Shown here: one piece after another, positions 18,403 through 28,176 of the stretch
Layout: each line of letters starts with the position of its first letter
How positions within the stretch are numbered: position 1 is the stretch's first letter
Origin: Gaiellasilicea sp963794385
GTDB lineage: Bacteria > Actinomycetota > Thermoleophilia > Gaiellales > Gaiellaceae
Assembly: GCA_963794385.1 (NCBI GenBank)
Contig: CAWCDT010000003.1
Span: 1-64,000 of the forward strand
DNA length: 64,000 nt
Direction: 5' to 3'
The notes under the pieces: model-generated
Database searches by the model: none
What the model was told of the DNA's origin: nothing
What the model saw: only the letters and a program-made list of their open reading frames with translations
Program-made: the position numbers and the translations under genes

Positions 18403-19623
18403 TCAGAAAATCTCCGGACACCATGGCTTCGGCGTGTCGGTCGCGAAGACCGCGTCGGCCGCCGCTGCTCCACCCTCCCTCAGCTCGCGGACGGAGCCGG
18501 CGCGCACGAGCTCGCCGAAGGTGAAGCCCCCGAGATACGCCGCGCCGAGCTCGCCGACGTCGAGGGCGACGTCCGCCTCCTCTTCCGTCCGCTCGACCTG
18601 CCCTCCGGCGACGCGCCAGCGCCCCGAGTTTTCCGGCAGGAAGGCGTCCTCGACCTCGAGCACGACCGGGCCGTCATGCCCGTACGCTCTCGCGGCAAGC
18701 GCGGCGCCGAGGTCGACGAGACGCACCCAGAGCCCGTCGCCGACGCGCAGCTGCATCCGCCGCGGGTAGCTGAGCTGCTGCACGAGCGGGTGGTCGATCG
18801 GGAGCAGGTACGCCTTCAGCGTTGCCTTCCAGTCCATGTCGAGCAGCACGCGCCAGAGCTCGCGTGTCGCCACCGGCCCGTCGGCAATCGCCTCGATCAC
18901 GTCGACGTGGCCGGCGGCGGCGCCGCTTTCGAACTTCGTGTGGATGCGGTAGAGCGCGTAACCGACGGGCTCGCCGTCGAGCTCGAGCACGAGGGCGTTC
19001 TTCTCGCCCCCACCCTGCCTGCGGTCCGGTGGATCGGGAAGGTTGCGCGTCTCCCACCACGTGTCGGTGCGAGCGAACATGCCCGGCGTCCGCAGCCGGA
19101 CGCGATCGTAGACCGCCGCGAACGCGTCCTTCGACTCCTCCAGCGGGGCCAGGCGCACGGTCGCTCGGTCGTCGGGCGGCTCACGCAGGCTCGCGTAGCC
19201 GCTCGGCAGGGACATCTCGGCGGAAAGCGACGCCATGCCGTAGCCGTACCGCCGGTAGATGACCTCCTCCGAGGCCCAGAGCGCAGCGATCGGCTCACCG
19301 CGCTCGCGGATGTCCTCGAGCTGCGCCCGCATCATCGACGTGAGGACTCCGCGGCGCCGGTGCGTCGGCAGCACGCCGACCACCGTGACGCCGCCGCAGC
19401 GCACGGTGCCGCCGGGCACGGTCAGCTCGAACGGGAAGGCGCCGGCGCCGCCCACGATCCGGTCGCCGTCGAACGCGGCGTGCATCCGCTCGAGCGGAAG
19501 GTTCGCCGAGAAGCGCTGCGCCGACTCGTCGTCGGCCGGCCACCCGCCGAAGTAGTGACCGATCGCGCCGACAGCGCGCTTGAACTCGTCGAGGTCGGTG
19601 GTCGGACGGACGTCCCAGGCCAT
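18403..19623 (-). CDS. Eis-type GNAT N-acetyltransferase
   Basis: Eis-family enzymes acetylate amines such as aminoglycosides or protein lysines. The 406-residue product has the three-part Eis layout. The first GNAT domain carries the acetyl-CoA loop in VVGVLPTHRRRGVLTSMM and IAALWASEEVIYRRYGYGMA. A second GNAT-like domain follows, then an SCP2-like C-terminal domain ending in Phe. In this family the C-terminal Phe carboxylate acts in catalysis. A paralogue lies directly upstream, so this is the second gene of a tandem pair. The substrate is unknown. Confidence 0.88.
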   Translation of the reverse strand: MAWDVRPTTDLDEFKRAVGAIGHYFGGWPADDESAQRFSANLPLERMHAAFDGDRIVGGAGAFPFELTVPGGTVRCGGVTVVGVLPTHRRRGVLTSMMRAQLEDIRERGEPIAALWASEEVIYRRYGYGMASLSAEMSLPSGYASLREPPDDRATVRLAPLEESKDAFAAVYDRVRLRTPGMFARTDTWWETRNLPDPPDRRQGGGEKNALVLELDGEPVGYALYRIHTKFESGAAAGHVDVIEAIADGPVATRELWRVLLDMDWKATLKAYLLPIDHPLVQQLSYPRRMQLRVGDGLWVRLVDLGAALAARAYGHDGPVVLEVEDAFLPENSGRWRVAGGQVERTEEEADVALDVGELGAAYLGGFTFGELVRAGSVRELREGGAAAADAVFATDTPKPWCPEIF

Positions 19624-20837
19624 TCAGAACACCTCCGGGCAGAAGGGCGGCAGGTCGGTGCGGAAGAGGAGCGTCGCGGCCTCGGCCGCGCCCTCACGCC
19701 GCTCGGCGGCGCGGCCGGAGTGGACGAGGCGATGGAAGTCGAAGGCGCCGAGATACGCGGCGGCGAGATCGGCGACGTCGAGCGCCAGGTCGGCCGTGTC
19801 CTCGGTGCGGCCGGCGTCGCCGCCGACGCGGTAGCGGCCGTCGTTCCAGGGACAGAGCTCGTCGGTGACCTCGAGCACGATCGACTCGCCCGGCTTGTAC
19901 GACCGGGCCTTGAGCGCGGCGTCGAGGTCGACGAGCCGCAGCCAGAGCGCGTCGGCGAGCCGGAGGCCGAGCGCGCGGGGGTCACGGACGTTGAGGAAGA
20001 GCGGCGAGGCCGGGATCGAGGCTGAAGACGTCGACCTTGACGATCAGGTCGATGCCGTGCAGGAAGCGCCAGAGCTCGAGCTCGACCGCGAGCGAGGTGG
20101 CGAACAGCTCGACGACGCGCACCTCGCCCTTGGCGAAGCCGTCCTCCCACTCGTCCTTGACCCGGTACATGGCGTACCCCTGGGCACCGCCGTCCACCTC
20201 GGCGACCGCGTAGAACTTCTGGCTCGCGCCGCGCCGCCATTCCTTGTGATCAGCGAGCCGCAGGCTCCTTCCACCACGTCTCCGAGCGCGAGAGCATCCC
20301 TGCGCGGCCGGCGCGGAAGCCGTCATAGACGGGCGGGAAGAGCCGGTACGCCTCCTCGGCGTCGGTCAGCCTGACGGTGACCTCCGCGGCCCGGTCGCCC
20401 CTGAGCGCGAACCGCCGTGGGTCGGACTTCGCCACGAGGCCCGGAGCCGCCGGGCCGTAGCCGAAGCGCCCGTAGATCGACGCCTCCGAGGCCCATAGCG
20501 CCGCGAGCGGCTCGCCCCAGCCGTGGACGTCCTCGAGCTGGCGGCGCATGAAGTCGCGCAGGATCCCCCGGCGCCGGTGCGTCGGCAGCACGCCGACCCA
20601 GGTGACGCCTGCGCACGGCAAGCTCGCCGCCCGGGATCGAGAGGTCGAACGCGTACGCGCCGGCGAACCCGACCGGCTTGTCGTCGTCGAACGCCGCGAG
20701 CGCCCGCGACGACGGCAGGATCTTCTGCTGGCGCTCCCAGTCGTCGTTCCTCGAGCTCGGAGCCGAACGCCCCCTCCGCCGCCTCCATCGCCGCCCGGAG
20801 CTCGCTCCTCGGCCGGAGGCCTGATCTCGATCGTCAT
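19624..20837 (-). CDS. Eis-type GNAT N-acetyltransferase, frameshifted paralogue
   Basis: It has the same architecture as the following gene: WVGVLPTHRRRGILRDFMRR, LAALWASEASIYGRFGYGPA, then AVAEVDGGAQGYAMYRVKDE and a C-terminal SCP2-like part ending FCPEVF. Frameshifts near 20,700, 20,270 and 20,000 split it, and corrected it would be about 400 residues. ATG at 20837 gives MTIEIRPP. It abuts the downstream paralogue (the stop and next ATG are adjacent), so the two are probably co-translated. The shifts may be sequence errors, since catalytic landmarks remain. Confidence 0.82.
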
Positions 20838-20849
20838 GCCTCGATTAGA

Positions 20850-23016
20850 TCAGGCGATCTTTTCCAGCGGGGCGTAGTCGAGCACGAGCTTCCGCTCGCT
20901 CCCATCGTCGGCGAAGCGGACGGTGACGACGCCGCCCGGCTCGATCCGCGTGATCACGCCCTCGCCGAGCGTCCCGTGGCGGACGCTGTCGCCCGTCGTC
21001 AGCGCGGGGTGCTCGGCGCGCGGCTGGATGTCGCGCGTCTGCGCCGGCGTGCCGTAGCTGCGCCACGAGGAGGGCCGCAACCGCTCCCGCTCGACGTGGC
21101 GGTCGGGCAGCTCGTCCAGGAAACGCGAGGGGAGATGGCTCGTCGTCCGGCCCCAGAGCAAGCGGGAAGAGGCGTGCGTGAGCGTCAGCCGCTCCTCGGC
21201 GCGGGTGAGGCCGACGTAGAAGAGGCGCCGCTCCTCCTCCACCCCCTGCTCCTCGATCGCGCGGGCGCTCGGGAAGATCTCCTCCTCGACGCCGACGACG
21301 AACACGGCCCGGAACTCGAGCCCCTTCGCGTTGTGGATCGTCATCAGCGTCACGTCGGACTGGTCGTCGTCGAGCGCATCCTGGTCCGAGTAGAGGGAGA
21401 TCTCCTGCAGGAAGCCGGAGAGCGTCGGCTCCTGGTTTTCCTGCACGTACTGGCGCGCACCGTCGACGAACGCCTCGAGGTTCTCGATCCGGCCGCGCGC
21501 CTCGATCGTGCGCTCGGCCTCGTAGGCCTCGAGCGTGCCGCTGCGGGCGAGCACCTCCTGCAGGAGCTCCGGGACCTCGAGCTCCTGGGCTGCAGAGCGA
21601 AGCGAGTCGAGCAGGTTCTTCAGGCCCGTGACCGCCTTCACCGCCGCGGTGCCGAGCCCCGCCTCGACCGGCCGGCCGAGCGCGTCGAAGAGCGTGAGGC
21701 CGTGCGACTCGGCGTAGGAGACGAGCCGCGAGATCGTCGTGTCGCCGATGCCGCGCTTCGGCCGGTTTGCGATCCGCAGGAGCGAGACCGCGTCGGCGGG
21801 GTTGTCGAGCACCTGCAGATACGCGGTCGCGTCCTTCACCTCGGCGCGCTCGTAGAAGCGCGGGCCGCCGATCACCTGGTAGCCGATCTGGTGCAGGCGC
21901 AGCGTCTGCTCCAGCACGCGCGACTGGGCGTTCATGCGGTAGAAGACCGCGATCTCGCTGCCCGCATAGCCCTCCTCGACGAGGCCGGCGATCTGCGCGG
22001 CGACGTAGCGCGCCTCGGACTGCTCGTCCTCGACCTCGACCACGCGCACCGGGTCGCCCTCGCCGAGCTCCGACCAGAGCCGCTTCTCCTTCCGCTCCGA
22101 GTTGTGCGCGATCACCGCGTTCGCCGCCTCGAGGATCGCGTTCGTGGAGCGGTAGTTCTGCTCGAGCGCGATCGTCCGCGTGGCCGGGAAGTCGCGCTCG
22201 AACTCGAGGATGTTGCGGATGTCGGCGCCTCTGAAGGCGTAAATGGACTGGTCCGGATCGCCCACGGCGCACAGGTTCTGGTGCTTTTCGGCCACGAGCT
22301 GCAGAAGCCGGTACTGGGCGTGGTTCGTGTCCTGGTACTCGTCCACGAGGACGTAGCGGAAGGCGTTCTGCCACTTCTTCCGGGCGTCCGGGAAGTGCTC
22401 CAGGATCTGCACGGTCAGCATCAGCATGTCGTCGAAGTCGACCGCGTTCGAGGCCGCGAGCTTGCGCTGGTAGAGCGCGTAGACCTCGGCGATCGTCTGG
22501 TCGTAGAAGGACGAGATCCGCTCCGCGTACATGGCCGGGGTGACCAGCTGGTTCTTCGCGTTCGAGATCTGCACGTGGACACCGCGCGGGACGAAGCGCT
22601 TCGGGTCCTTCTCGAGCTCCTCCAGGCACTGCTTGACGAGGCGAACCTGGTCGGCGGAGTCGTAGATCGTGAAGTTCGAGCGGTAGCCGAGCCGCTCCGC
22701 CTCCCGGCGCAGGATCCGGCCACAGGCGGCGTGGAACGTGAGGATCCAGATCGCCCGCGCGACGGGACCGAGCATGTTCGTCAGCCGGTCGCGCATCTCG
22801 CCGGCCGCCTTGTTCGTGAACGTGATCGCGAGGATCTCGTTCGGCTTCACGCCGATCGCGGAGATCAGGTGCGCGACTCGATGGGTGAGCACGCGTGTCT
22901 TGCCGGAGCCGGCGCCGGCGATCACGAGCAAGGGGCCCTCGGTGCTGGAGAACAGCCTCGCGCTGGGCGGGATTCAGGTTCGCCAGATACTGCTCGGGCG
23001 AGGCGACGGAGGACAC
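20850..23016 (-). CDS. pcrA: ATP-dependent DNA helicase PcrA/UvrD, one frameshift
   Basis: This is a superfamily 1A 3'-5' helicase for repair and replication restart. Motifs are LNPAQREAVL (Q motif), LVIAGAGSGKTRVLTHRVAH (Walker A), ILAITFTNKAAGEMRDRL, VLVDEYQDTNHAQYRLLQLV (motif II), VGDPDQSIYAFRGADI (III), MTIHNAKGLEFRAVFVVGVE (V) and RLFYVGLTRAEERL (VI). The C-terminal tail GDSVRHGTLGEGVITRIEPG is typical of PcrA. The start is the GTG at 23016. A one-base loss near 22,940 separates the first 25 codons from the rest. It is divergent from the aldo/keto reductase gene, 32 bases away. Confidence 0.95.
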
Positions 23017-23048
23017 CCGCCGATGCTAGCCGCCGGTAAGGTCGATGG

Positions 23049-24029
23049 ATGGAGACGCGCCGGCTCGGCACACGAGGGCTCGAAGTCTCCGCGCTCGGGC
23101 TCGGCTGCATGGGGATGTCCGAGTTCTACGGCACTACGGACGAAGCCGAGGCGATTGCCACGATCCACCGGGCGCTCGAGCTCGGGATCACCTTCCTCGA
23201 CACCGCGGACGTCTACGGCATGGGCGCGAACGAGCGGCTCGTGGGAAAGGCGATCCAGGGCCGGCGCGACGAGGTCGTCGTCGCGACGAAGTTCGGCAAC
23301 GTGCGTGGTCCAAAGGGTGAGCCACTCGGCATCAGCGGCAAGCCTGACCACGTCCGCTCCGCGTGCGAGGCGTCGCTCGAGCGGCTCGGCGTCGAGACGA
23401 TCGACCTCTACTTCCAGCACCGGGTCGACCTCGACACGCCGATCGAGGAGACGGTCGGCGCGCTGGCCGAGCTCGTGCGCGAGGGCAAGGTGCGCCACCT
23501 CGGTCTCTCGGAGGCGAGCGCCGCGACGATCCAGCGGGCGCACGCCGTCCATCCGATCACCGCGCTCCAGACCGAGTACTCGCTCTGGACGCGCGACCCG
23601 GAGCCCGAGATCCTCCCGACCGTCCGCGAGCTCGGGATCGGTTTCGTCGCCTACAGCCCGCTCGGCCGCGGCTTCCTCTCCGGGCGGATCCGCTCCCCGG
23701 ACGATCTCGAGCCAACGGACTTCCGCCGGCGCGGCCCCCGTTTCCAGGCCGAGAACCTCGAGCGCAACCTCGAGCTCGTCGCTCAGGTGGAGGAGCTGGC
23801 CGAGAAGAAGGGCCTCACTCCCTCGCAGCTCGCGCTCGCCTGGGTGCTGTCGCGCGGCGACGACGTCGTCCCGATCCCGGGGACGAAGCGGCGCACGTAC
23901 CTGGAGGAGAACGTGGCGGCATTGGAGGTGGAGCTCTCAGACGACGAGCTCGAGCGCCTGGACCGCGCGTTCCCACCCGGGGCAGCGGCCGGAGACCGGT
24001 ATCCGGACATGTCGATCGTCAACCGCTGA
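23049..24029 (+). CDS. Aldo/keto reductase
   Basis: These NADPH-dependent oxidoreductases reduce aldehydes and ketones. The catalytic tetrad is visible: Asp and Tyr in FLDTADVYGMGANERLVGKA, Lys in VVVATKFGNVRG and His in LYFQHRVDLDTPIEE. The C-terminal cofactor part (VVPIPGTKRRTYLEENVAAL) resembles the AKR13-type group. The 326-residue frame is intact. Its last bases overlap the end of the convergent toroid gene by about 11 bases. Confidence 0.92.
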   Translation: METRRLGTRGLEVSALGLGCMGMSEFYGTTDEAEAIATIHRALELGITFLDTADVYGMGANERLVGKAIQGRRDEVVVATKFGNVRGPKGEPLGISGKPDHVRSACEASLERLGVETIDLYFQHRVDLDTPIEETVGALAELVREGKVRHLGLSEASAATIQRAHAVHPITALQTEYSLWTRDPEPEILPTVRELGIGFVAYSPLGRGFLSGRIRSPDDLEPTDFRRRGPRFQAENLERNLELVAQVEELAEKKGLTPSQLALAWVLSRGDDVVPIPGTKRRTYLEENVAALEVELSDDELERLDRAFPPGAAAGDRYPDMSIVNR

Positions 24030-24786
24030 GCGGAAACGGCTTGCGCGCGAGCGCAGGCAGCACCTGAGCCGTCACCCAGAGGGGCGTCGTCACGTAACGC
24101 GCGTTGTAGCGGTAGCTGCCGTCGGGGCGGCGCATGCGCCCGAGGTAGCGAAAAGCGGCCTGGCCCGGTGCCTTCCCTGCGGCGAGCAGCGCCTGGATCG
24201 CCCAGGCGGTCGATTGCGTGTCCGAGCCGCGCCCAAGCGTGAGCTCGAAGCCGCCGTCCGGGTTCTGATGGCGGCGCAGGAAGGCGACGCCGCGCTCGAT
24301 CGCGCGGCCCCTCACGCCGGCCGCGCGCAGCGCCTGGATCGCCGCCGCGGTGTCGTTCGCGTCAGGCACGCCGCCCGCGAGCCACGACCAGCCGCCGGAG
24401 GGTCGCTGTGCGGCGAGCAACGAGCGGACGAGGCCGGCCGGGGCGGGCTCGCCCGCCTGGCGAAGCGCCAGGATCGTCCAGATCGTCGCGTTCACCTGCC
24501 GGCCTGGTCGGTGTGCACGAAGGCGCGGGAACAGATCCTCGGGCCGGTCGCCCGCGACGGTTCGCGCCATCGCGACGAGCGCGACATCCGTGATCTCCTT
24601 CGGCTCCTGGGCGGCGAGATACTCGGCCGACCGGCCCGTCTCCGCGCCGGCCGCGGCGAGCCCGAGCGTCGCCCAGGCGGTCAGCTGCGCGTCGCCGAAG
24701 CCGCCGTCGTCGCGCTGCTGAGCCTGCACGTAGCCGGCCGGCGTCGCCAGCGCGGTCGCCGCCGCGAGCGCCGCGAGCAGCCTCAC
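24019..24786 (-). CDS. Secreted alpha/alpha-toroid protein (prenyltransferase/squalene-cyclase-repeat fold)
   Basis: The last gene of the riboswitch operon. The start is the GTG at 24786, which shares GTGA with the stop of the S component. A signal peptide (LAALAAATALATPAGYVQA) leads to repeated helical hairpins, each with a DGGF-like turn: QQRDDGGFGDAQLTAWATLG, AQRPSGGWSWLAGGVPDAND, HQNPDGGFELTLGRGSDTQS. This is the alpha6/alpha6-barrel repeat also used by the N-terminal domain of animal transcobalamin and intrinsic factor. In this context I infer an exported corrinoid-binding protein rather than a cyclase, as the cyclase DxDD motif is not seen. About 255 residues. Confidence 0.75.
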   Translation of the reverse strand: MRLLAALAAATALATPAGYVQAQQRDDGGFGDAQLTAWATLGLAAAGAETGRSAEYLAAQEPKEITDVALVAMARTVAGDRPEDLFPRLRAHRPGRQVNATIWTILALRQAGEPAPAGLVRSLLAAQRPSGGWSWLAGGVPDANDTAAAIQALRAAGVRGRAIERGVAFLRRHQNPDGGFELTLGRGSDTQSTAWAIQALLAAGKAPGQAAFRYLGRMRRPDGSYRYNARYVTTPLWVTAQVLPALARKPFPLSG

Positions 24787-25457
24787 GCCCACACCACCTC
24801 GGTTCGCGAACGGCGCTCGAACCGCTCGAGCACGCGCCGCAGCTCCGGCCCGGCGACGAGCGCGAGCACGACGTTTCCCGCCGCATGGGCAACGTTGAAC
24901 GGGACGCCCGCCGCCAGCCGCGCGAGCAGTGCCGCCTCGGTGTGCGGGTAGAAGGCGAACCAGAGCCAGAGGTCCATCAGCGTCCCGAACGCAAAGCCGA
25001 GCACGAGCACGAAGGCCACAAAGGAAAGCCGGCTGCGCAGCAGCGGACGCAGCAGCCCGGCGAGGAGGCCGCAGCCGCCCCACGCCAGCATCTGCCAGGG
25101 CGTGTGTGGGCCCTGGCCGAGGAAGAAGTTGGACGCGATCGCAGCGAGCGCGCCGACAGCGAAGCCTCGCCGCGGGCCGAGTGCGACCCCGGCGGCAGCG
25201 ACGAGCACCGTCACCGGCTGGACGCTCGGGACAGGCGCGAAGAGCACGCGCCCCGCGGCCGCAAGCCCGCCCAACGTGGCGACGAGGGTCAGATCCCGCG
25301 CGGAGAACACTCCCCCCTCGAGCCAGGCGAAGCCTCCGACGACGACCGCGAGCGCGGCGAGCAGCGTCGCGATCCCGCCGTGCGCCGGATCGAGCGCCGC
25401 CCAGGCGGCGAGCGCGAGCGCGGCCGCCGCGCAGAGTGCCGCGACCTTAGACGCCAA
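24783..25457 (-). CDS. ECF transporter substrate-binding S component
   Basis: The 224-residue product is almost entirely hydrophobic, with about six membrane segments (KVAALCAAAALALAAWAALD; LTLVATLGGLAAAGRVLFAP; LVAAAGVALGPRRGFAVGAL; SFVAFVLVLGFAFGTLMDLW). The pattern LGPRRGFAVGALAAIASNFF is typical of S components of energy-coupling-factor transporters. Position between the EcfA gene and the toroid gene, behind a cobalamin riboswitch, suggests corrinoid as ligand. TTG at 25457, with GGGGAGCGG upstream and overlap with the EcfA stop, is the likely start. No other start lies in frame nearby. Confidence 0.8.
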   Translation of the reverse strand: MASKVAALCAAAALALAAWAALDPAHGGIATLLAALAVVVGGFAWLEGGVFSARDLTLVATLGGLAAAGRVLFAPVPSVQPVTVLVAAAGVALGPRRGFAVGALAAIASNFFLGQGPHTPWQMLAWGGCGLLAGLLRPLLRSRLSFVAFVLVLGFAFGTLMDLWLWFAFYPHTEAALLARLAAGVPFNVAHAAGNVVLALVAGPELRRVLERFERRSRTEVVWA

Positions 25458-26808
25458 CGCCGCTCCCCTCGCGAGGGGCTTGTGTTTCAGAAACACAAAG
25501 CTTGATCCGGCGGTGCGCCGGAAGGTCGCGGTCGTGGGTCGCGACGAGCACGGCCTTTCCGGACGCGGCATGGGCCTCGAGCCAGTCGCCGAGCACCGCC
25601 TTCCGCGCCGGGTCGACGCCGCGGGTCGGCTCGTCCACGACGAGCAGGTCGGGCTCGGCGACGGCAACGGCGGCCAGCGCGAGCCGCTCTCGCTCCCCGC
25701 TCGAGAGATCGCGCGGGTGCCTGCCCGCCGCCCAGCCGAGGCCCAGGCGCTCGAGTGCGGCCCGAGCCCTTTGTTCATCCCCGTTCACGGCCAGTGCGAC
25801 CTCCTCCAGGGCCGTCTCCTTGACGAGGTAACGGCCCGGATCCTGCGAGACGTAACCGGCGCGGCCGTGCAACTCGACCACACCCGAGTGCGGCTCGAGC
25901 AGGCCCGCGGCGATGCGCGCGAGCGTCGTCTTCCCGGACCCGTTCGGGCCCTCGAGCGCGACGATCTCGCCGCGGCGAAGCTCCAGGTCGACACCGTCCA
26001 GAACGGGCAGGGCCGTCCGGTACGCGAAGGAGACGCCGCGGAGCGAGAGGACGACGTCGCCCGGGGAACCTTGTGTTTCAGAAACACAAGGCGTCACCCA
26101 GGCCGGCCGCTCGGCCGCCAGCCACTCGACCGCGGCTTCGCGCGGCGCGTCGAGCAGGACGCGGCCGTCCTCGACGAAGAGGACGCGGGTCGCGAGCTCG
26201 AGCGCGCGGGCGACGCGGTGCTCGGAGAGAACAACCGTCGTGCCGAGACGCTCGACGGCGGAGAGGAAGAGCGTCGCGGCGTCCGGGTCGAGCTGCGAGG
26301 TCGGCTCGTCGAGGAGGAGCAGGGAGGGCTCGAGCGCCAGCGCGGAGGCGAGGCAGACGCGCTGCAGCTCCCCGCCGGACAGCTCGACCGTCTTCCGGCC
26401 CCAGAGGTGGAGCGCGTCGACGGCCTCGAGGGCCTGCTCGACCCGAGGCCAGATCTGCGCCGGCGGAACGCCGAGATTCTCGAGCCCGAAGGCGACCTCG
26501 TTCGCCGCGATCGTCATCACGACCTGGTCCTCCGGGTCCTGGAAGACGGTGGCGACCGTGCCCGCCAGCGTGGCTGGACGCGCGCGCCGCGTGTCGAGGC
26601 CGGCGACGACGACCCGGCCGTCGAACCGGCCGCCGTGGAAGTGCGGCACGAGCCCGGCGAGCGAGCGGAGCAGCGTCGACTTGCCGGAACCGGACGGGCC
26701 GAGCAGCGCGACGACCTCGCCCGGCTCGAGCTCGAGCGAGACGTCCCGGAGCGCCGGCGGCGCGGCCGGGTACGAGAACGAGAGGCCGTCGACAGTGGCT
26801 AGAGCCAC
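25447..26808 (-). CDS. Fused double-ABC ATPase of an ECF transporter (EcfA-EcfA')
   Basis: One 453-residue chain carries two ABC ATPase domains that power the ECF transporter. Domain 1 has ALLGPSGSGKSTLLRSLAG, TVATVFQDPEDQVVMTIA, VELSGGELQRVCLASALALE and LLLLDEPTSQLD. Domain 2 has ALEGPNGSGKTTLARIAAGL, GYVSQDPGRYL, DLSSGERERLALAAVAVAEP and LLVVDEPTRGVD. The start GTG at 26808 overlaps the EcfT stop by ten bases. Two copies of a palindromic element interrupt it, one in the interdomain linker and one near the C-terminus, both read as CVSETQ. Confidence 0.93.
   Translation of the reverse strand: MALATVDGLSFSYPAAPPALRDVSLELEPGEVVALLGPSGSGKSTLLRSLAGLVPHFHGGRFDGRVVVAGLDTRRARPATLAGTVATVFQDPEDQVVMTIAANEVAFGLENLGVPPAQIWPRVEQALEAVDALHLWGRKTVELSGGELQRVCLASALALEPSLLLLDEPTSQLDPDAATLFLSAVERLGTTVVLSEHRVARALELATRVLFVEDGRVLLDAPREAAVEWLAAERPAWVTPCVSETQGSPGDVVLSLRGVSFAYRTALPVLDGVDLELRRGEIVALEGPNGSGKTTLARIAAGLLEPHSGVVELHGRAGYVSQDPGRYLVKETALEEVALAVNGDEQRARAALERLGLGWAAGRHPRDLSSGERERLALAAVAVAEPDLLVVDEPTRGVDPARKAVLGDWLEAHAASGKAVLVATHDRDLPAHRRIKLCVSETQAPREGSGVGV
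25480..25498. repeat. 19-bp palindromic element inside ecfA, copy 1
   Basis: TTGTGTTTC and GAAACACAA flank a single central A, forming a perfect palindrome. It lies in frame 10-16 codons before the EcfA stop and encodes CVSETQ. The identical core occurs at 26071. I have not noticed it elsewhere in the window. Confidence 0.85.
26069..26091. repeat. 23-bp palindromic element inside ecfA, copy 2
   Basis: The same palindrome as at 25480, here extended to perfect 11-base arms (CCTTGTGTTTC and GAAACACAAGG) around one A. It lies exactly in the linker between the two ABC domains and is read in frame as PCVSETQG. This suggests a mobile or selected palindrome tolerated at a domain boundary. Confidence 0.85.
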
Positions 26809-27500
26809 AACGCCGCCACCAGGACGATGAGGGCTGCGAGCGGCAGGGCCAGCCGGTCGCGTGTGCTCCAGGGAGGCCGTGGCGCCCGGGTCGCGCCGGT
26901 GCGTCCGAAGCCGCGAGCTTCCATCGCCTCCGCGAGGCTCGACGCCCGCTCGAGCGAGCCGGCGACGAGCGGCGAGAGCAGCGTCGCGTAACCGCGCGCG
27001 CCCTCGAGCCGAAGCCCCCTTCCGCGCACCGACTCCGCCAGTCCGACGGCGTCACGCTCGAGCGAGGGCACGAGCCGCGTCGCGAGTGCGACCGCGAGCG
27101 CCGAGCGCCGTGCCACGCCCGCGGCCGCGACGAGACGGTCGTGGTCGAGCAGGAGCGAGTACGCGGCGAACGCGAGCCCGAGCGCGGTCAGCCGCAGAGC
27201 GTTGAGGGCGGCTTCGTACAGCTCCGTCGTGGTCACGTCGAGCGGCCCGAGCACCGGGATCGTCGGCCCCTCCCAGAGGATCGTCCCGTCCGGGCTCGAC
27301 CAGAGGAACGGCGAGAGCAGGAACACGCCGAGCCCGGTCGTGAGCGCCCCGAAGAGGTAGACGCGCCGGCGGCCGACCGGCGCCCGCAAGCAGATCGCCA
27401 GGAGGACGGCGGCGATCGTCGCAACCGCCCAGAGCCGGTCGGCGAGGAGCGCGGCCGTGCCGGCCGCGGCAAGCAGGAGCGCTGCGGGCACCGGGCTCAC
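26799..27500 (-). CDS. ecfT: ECF transporter transmembrane T component
   Basis: EcfT couples the ATPases to the S component. The 233-residue product has membrane segments (VPAALLLAAAGTAALLADRL; VYLFGALTTGLGVFLLSPFL) and the coupling-helix region with two Ala-Arg-Gly-like motifs, seen here as LAESVRGRGLRL and AEAMEARGFGRTG. The start GTG at 27500 shares GTGA with the stop of the preceding DUF4430 lipoprotein gene. It is part of the cobalamin-riboswitch operon. Confidence 0.9.
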   Translation of the reverse strand: MSPVPAALLLAAAGTAALLADRLWAVATIAAVLLAICLRAPVGRRRVYLFGALTTGLGVFLLSPFLWSSPDGTILWEGPTIPVLGPLDVTTTELYEAALNALRLTALGLAFAAYSLLLDHDRLVAAAGVARRSALAVALATRLVPSLERDAVGLAESVRGRGLRLEGARGYATLLSPLVAGSLERASSLAEAMEARGFGRTGATRAPRPPWSTRDRLALPLAALIVLVAALWL

Positions 27501-28176
27501 GGGATCGCGTACCTGCGTGTCGGGTCGACCTCGCCGCTCAAGACGAACCGGACCGGGTCGCCTGCGGTCTCGCCGAGGAGCTCCCCCTGGAGGCGCGGCG
27601 CGCCCGCCTGCACCTCGAGGACGTTCGCACCGTCCGGAACCGCGGTTCCGAGCGGCTCGACCGAGTCGGCGCCGATCTCGGCCCCGAGCTCGCGGGCCCG
27701 CACCTCCTGGCCCAGCGCGTACCGGACCGCCGCGGGCCGACGGCGACCGTCGTACCCGTGCAGGAACGGCTCCGGGTAGGCACCGACGACGACGCGCGCC
27801 TCGCCCTCGCGCTGCCAGGAGCGGTAGTCGAGCCACGCCACGTCGCCGTCGCGGAGCCGGTACGACGCCGCGCTGCGATCGCCCTCGTAGCCGTTCACGA
27901 ACCAGAACCAGTCCCGCTGGGCGTCGAGACTACCCTCGAGGCCGTTCACGGCCTGGACGTAGCGGCCGCCGTAGCGCGTCTCGACATCCGCCTCGCTCGC
28001 GAGCGCTCGCATCAGCGTCTGACCCGCGTCGACCTCGGCCTCCACGAGCAGCTCCGCGCCGCGGTCGCGCGTCACCCACAGCTGTGCCGTCCCCTCCTCC
28101 CCGCCGGCCGAGCCACCGCAGCCGGCGAGGAGGACAAGGACGACGAGCGCGCAAAGAGCCGCGCGCGCCGGCTCAC
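27497..28176 (-). CDS. DUF4430 lipoprotein (transcobalamin beta-domain-like)
   Basis: The secreted part begins with the lipobox VLVLLAGCGGS, so the protein is anchored to the outer face of the membrane. The domain GQTLMRALASEADVETRYGG, LDAQRDWFWFVNGYEGDRSA, SYRLRDGDVAWLDYRSW has the WFxFVNG and DGD-xxWxDY signature of DUF4430, which resembles the C-terminal beta domain of transcobalamin and intrinsic factor. A second half (PAAVRYALGQEVRARELGAE) is unfamiliar. The GTG at 28176 overlaps the previous stop, but a one-base shift is needed between it and the lipobox. The frame itself runs open from further upstream. Confidence 0.78.

Noticed and set aside
20523..23039. 838-codon plus-strand open frame
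   Set aside because: Antisense shadow of pcrA, whose helicase motifs are unambiguous on the minus strand.
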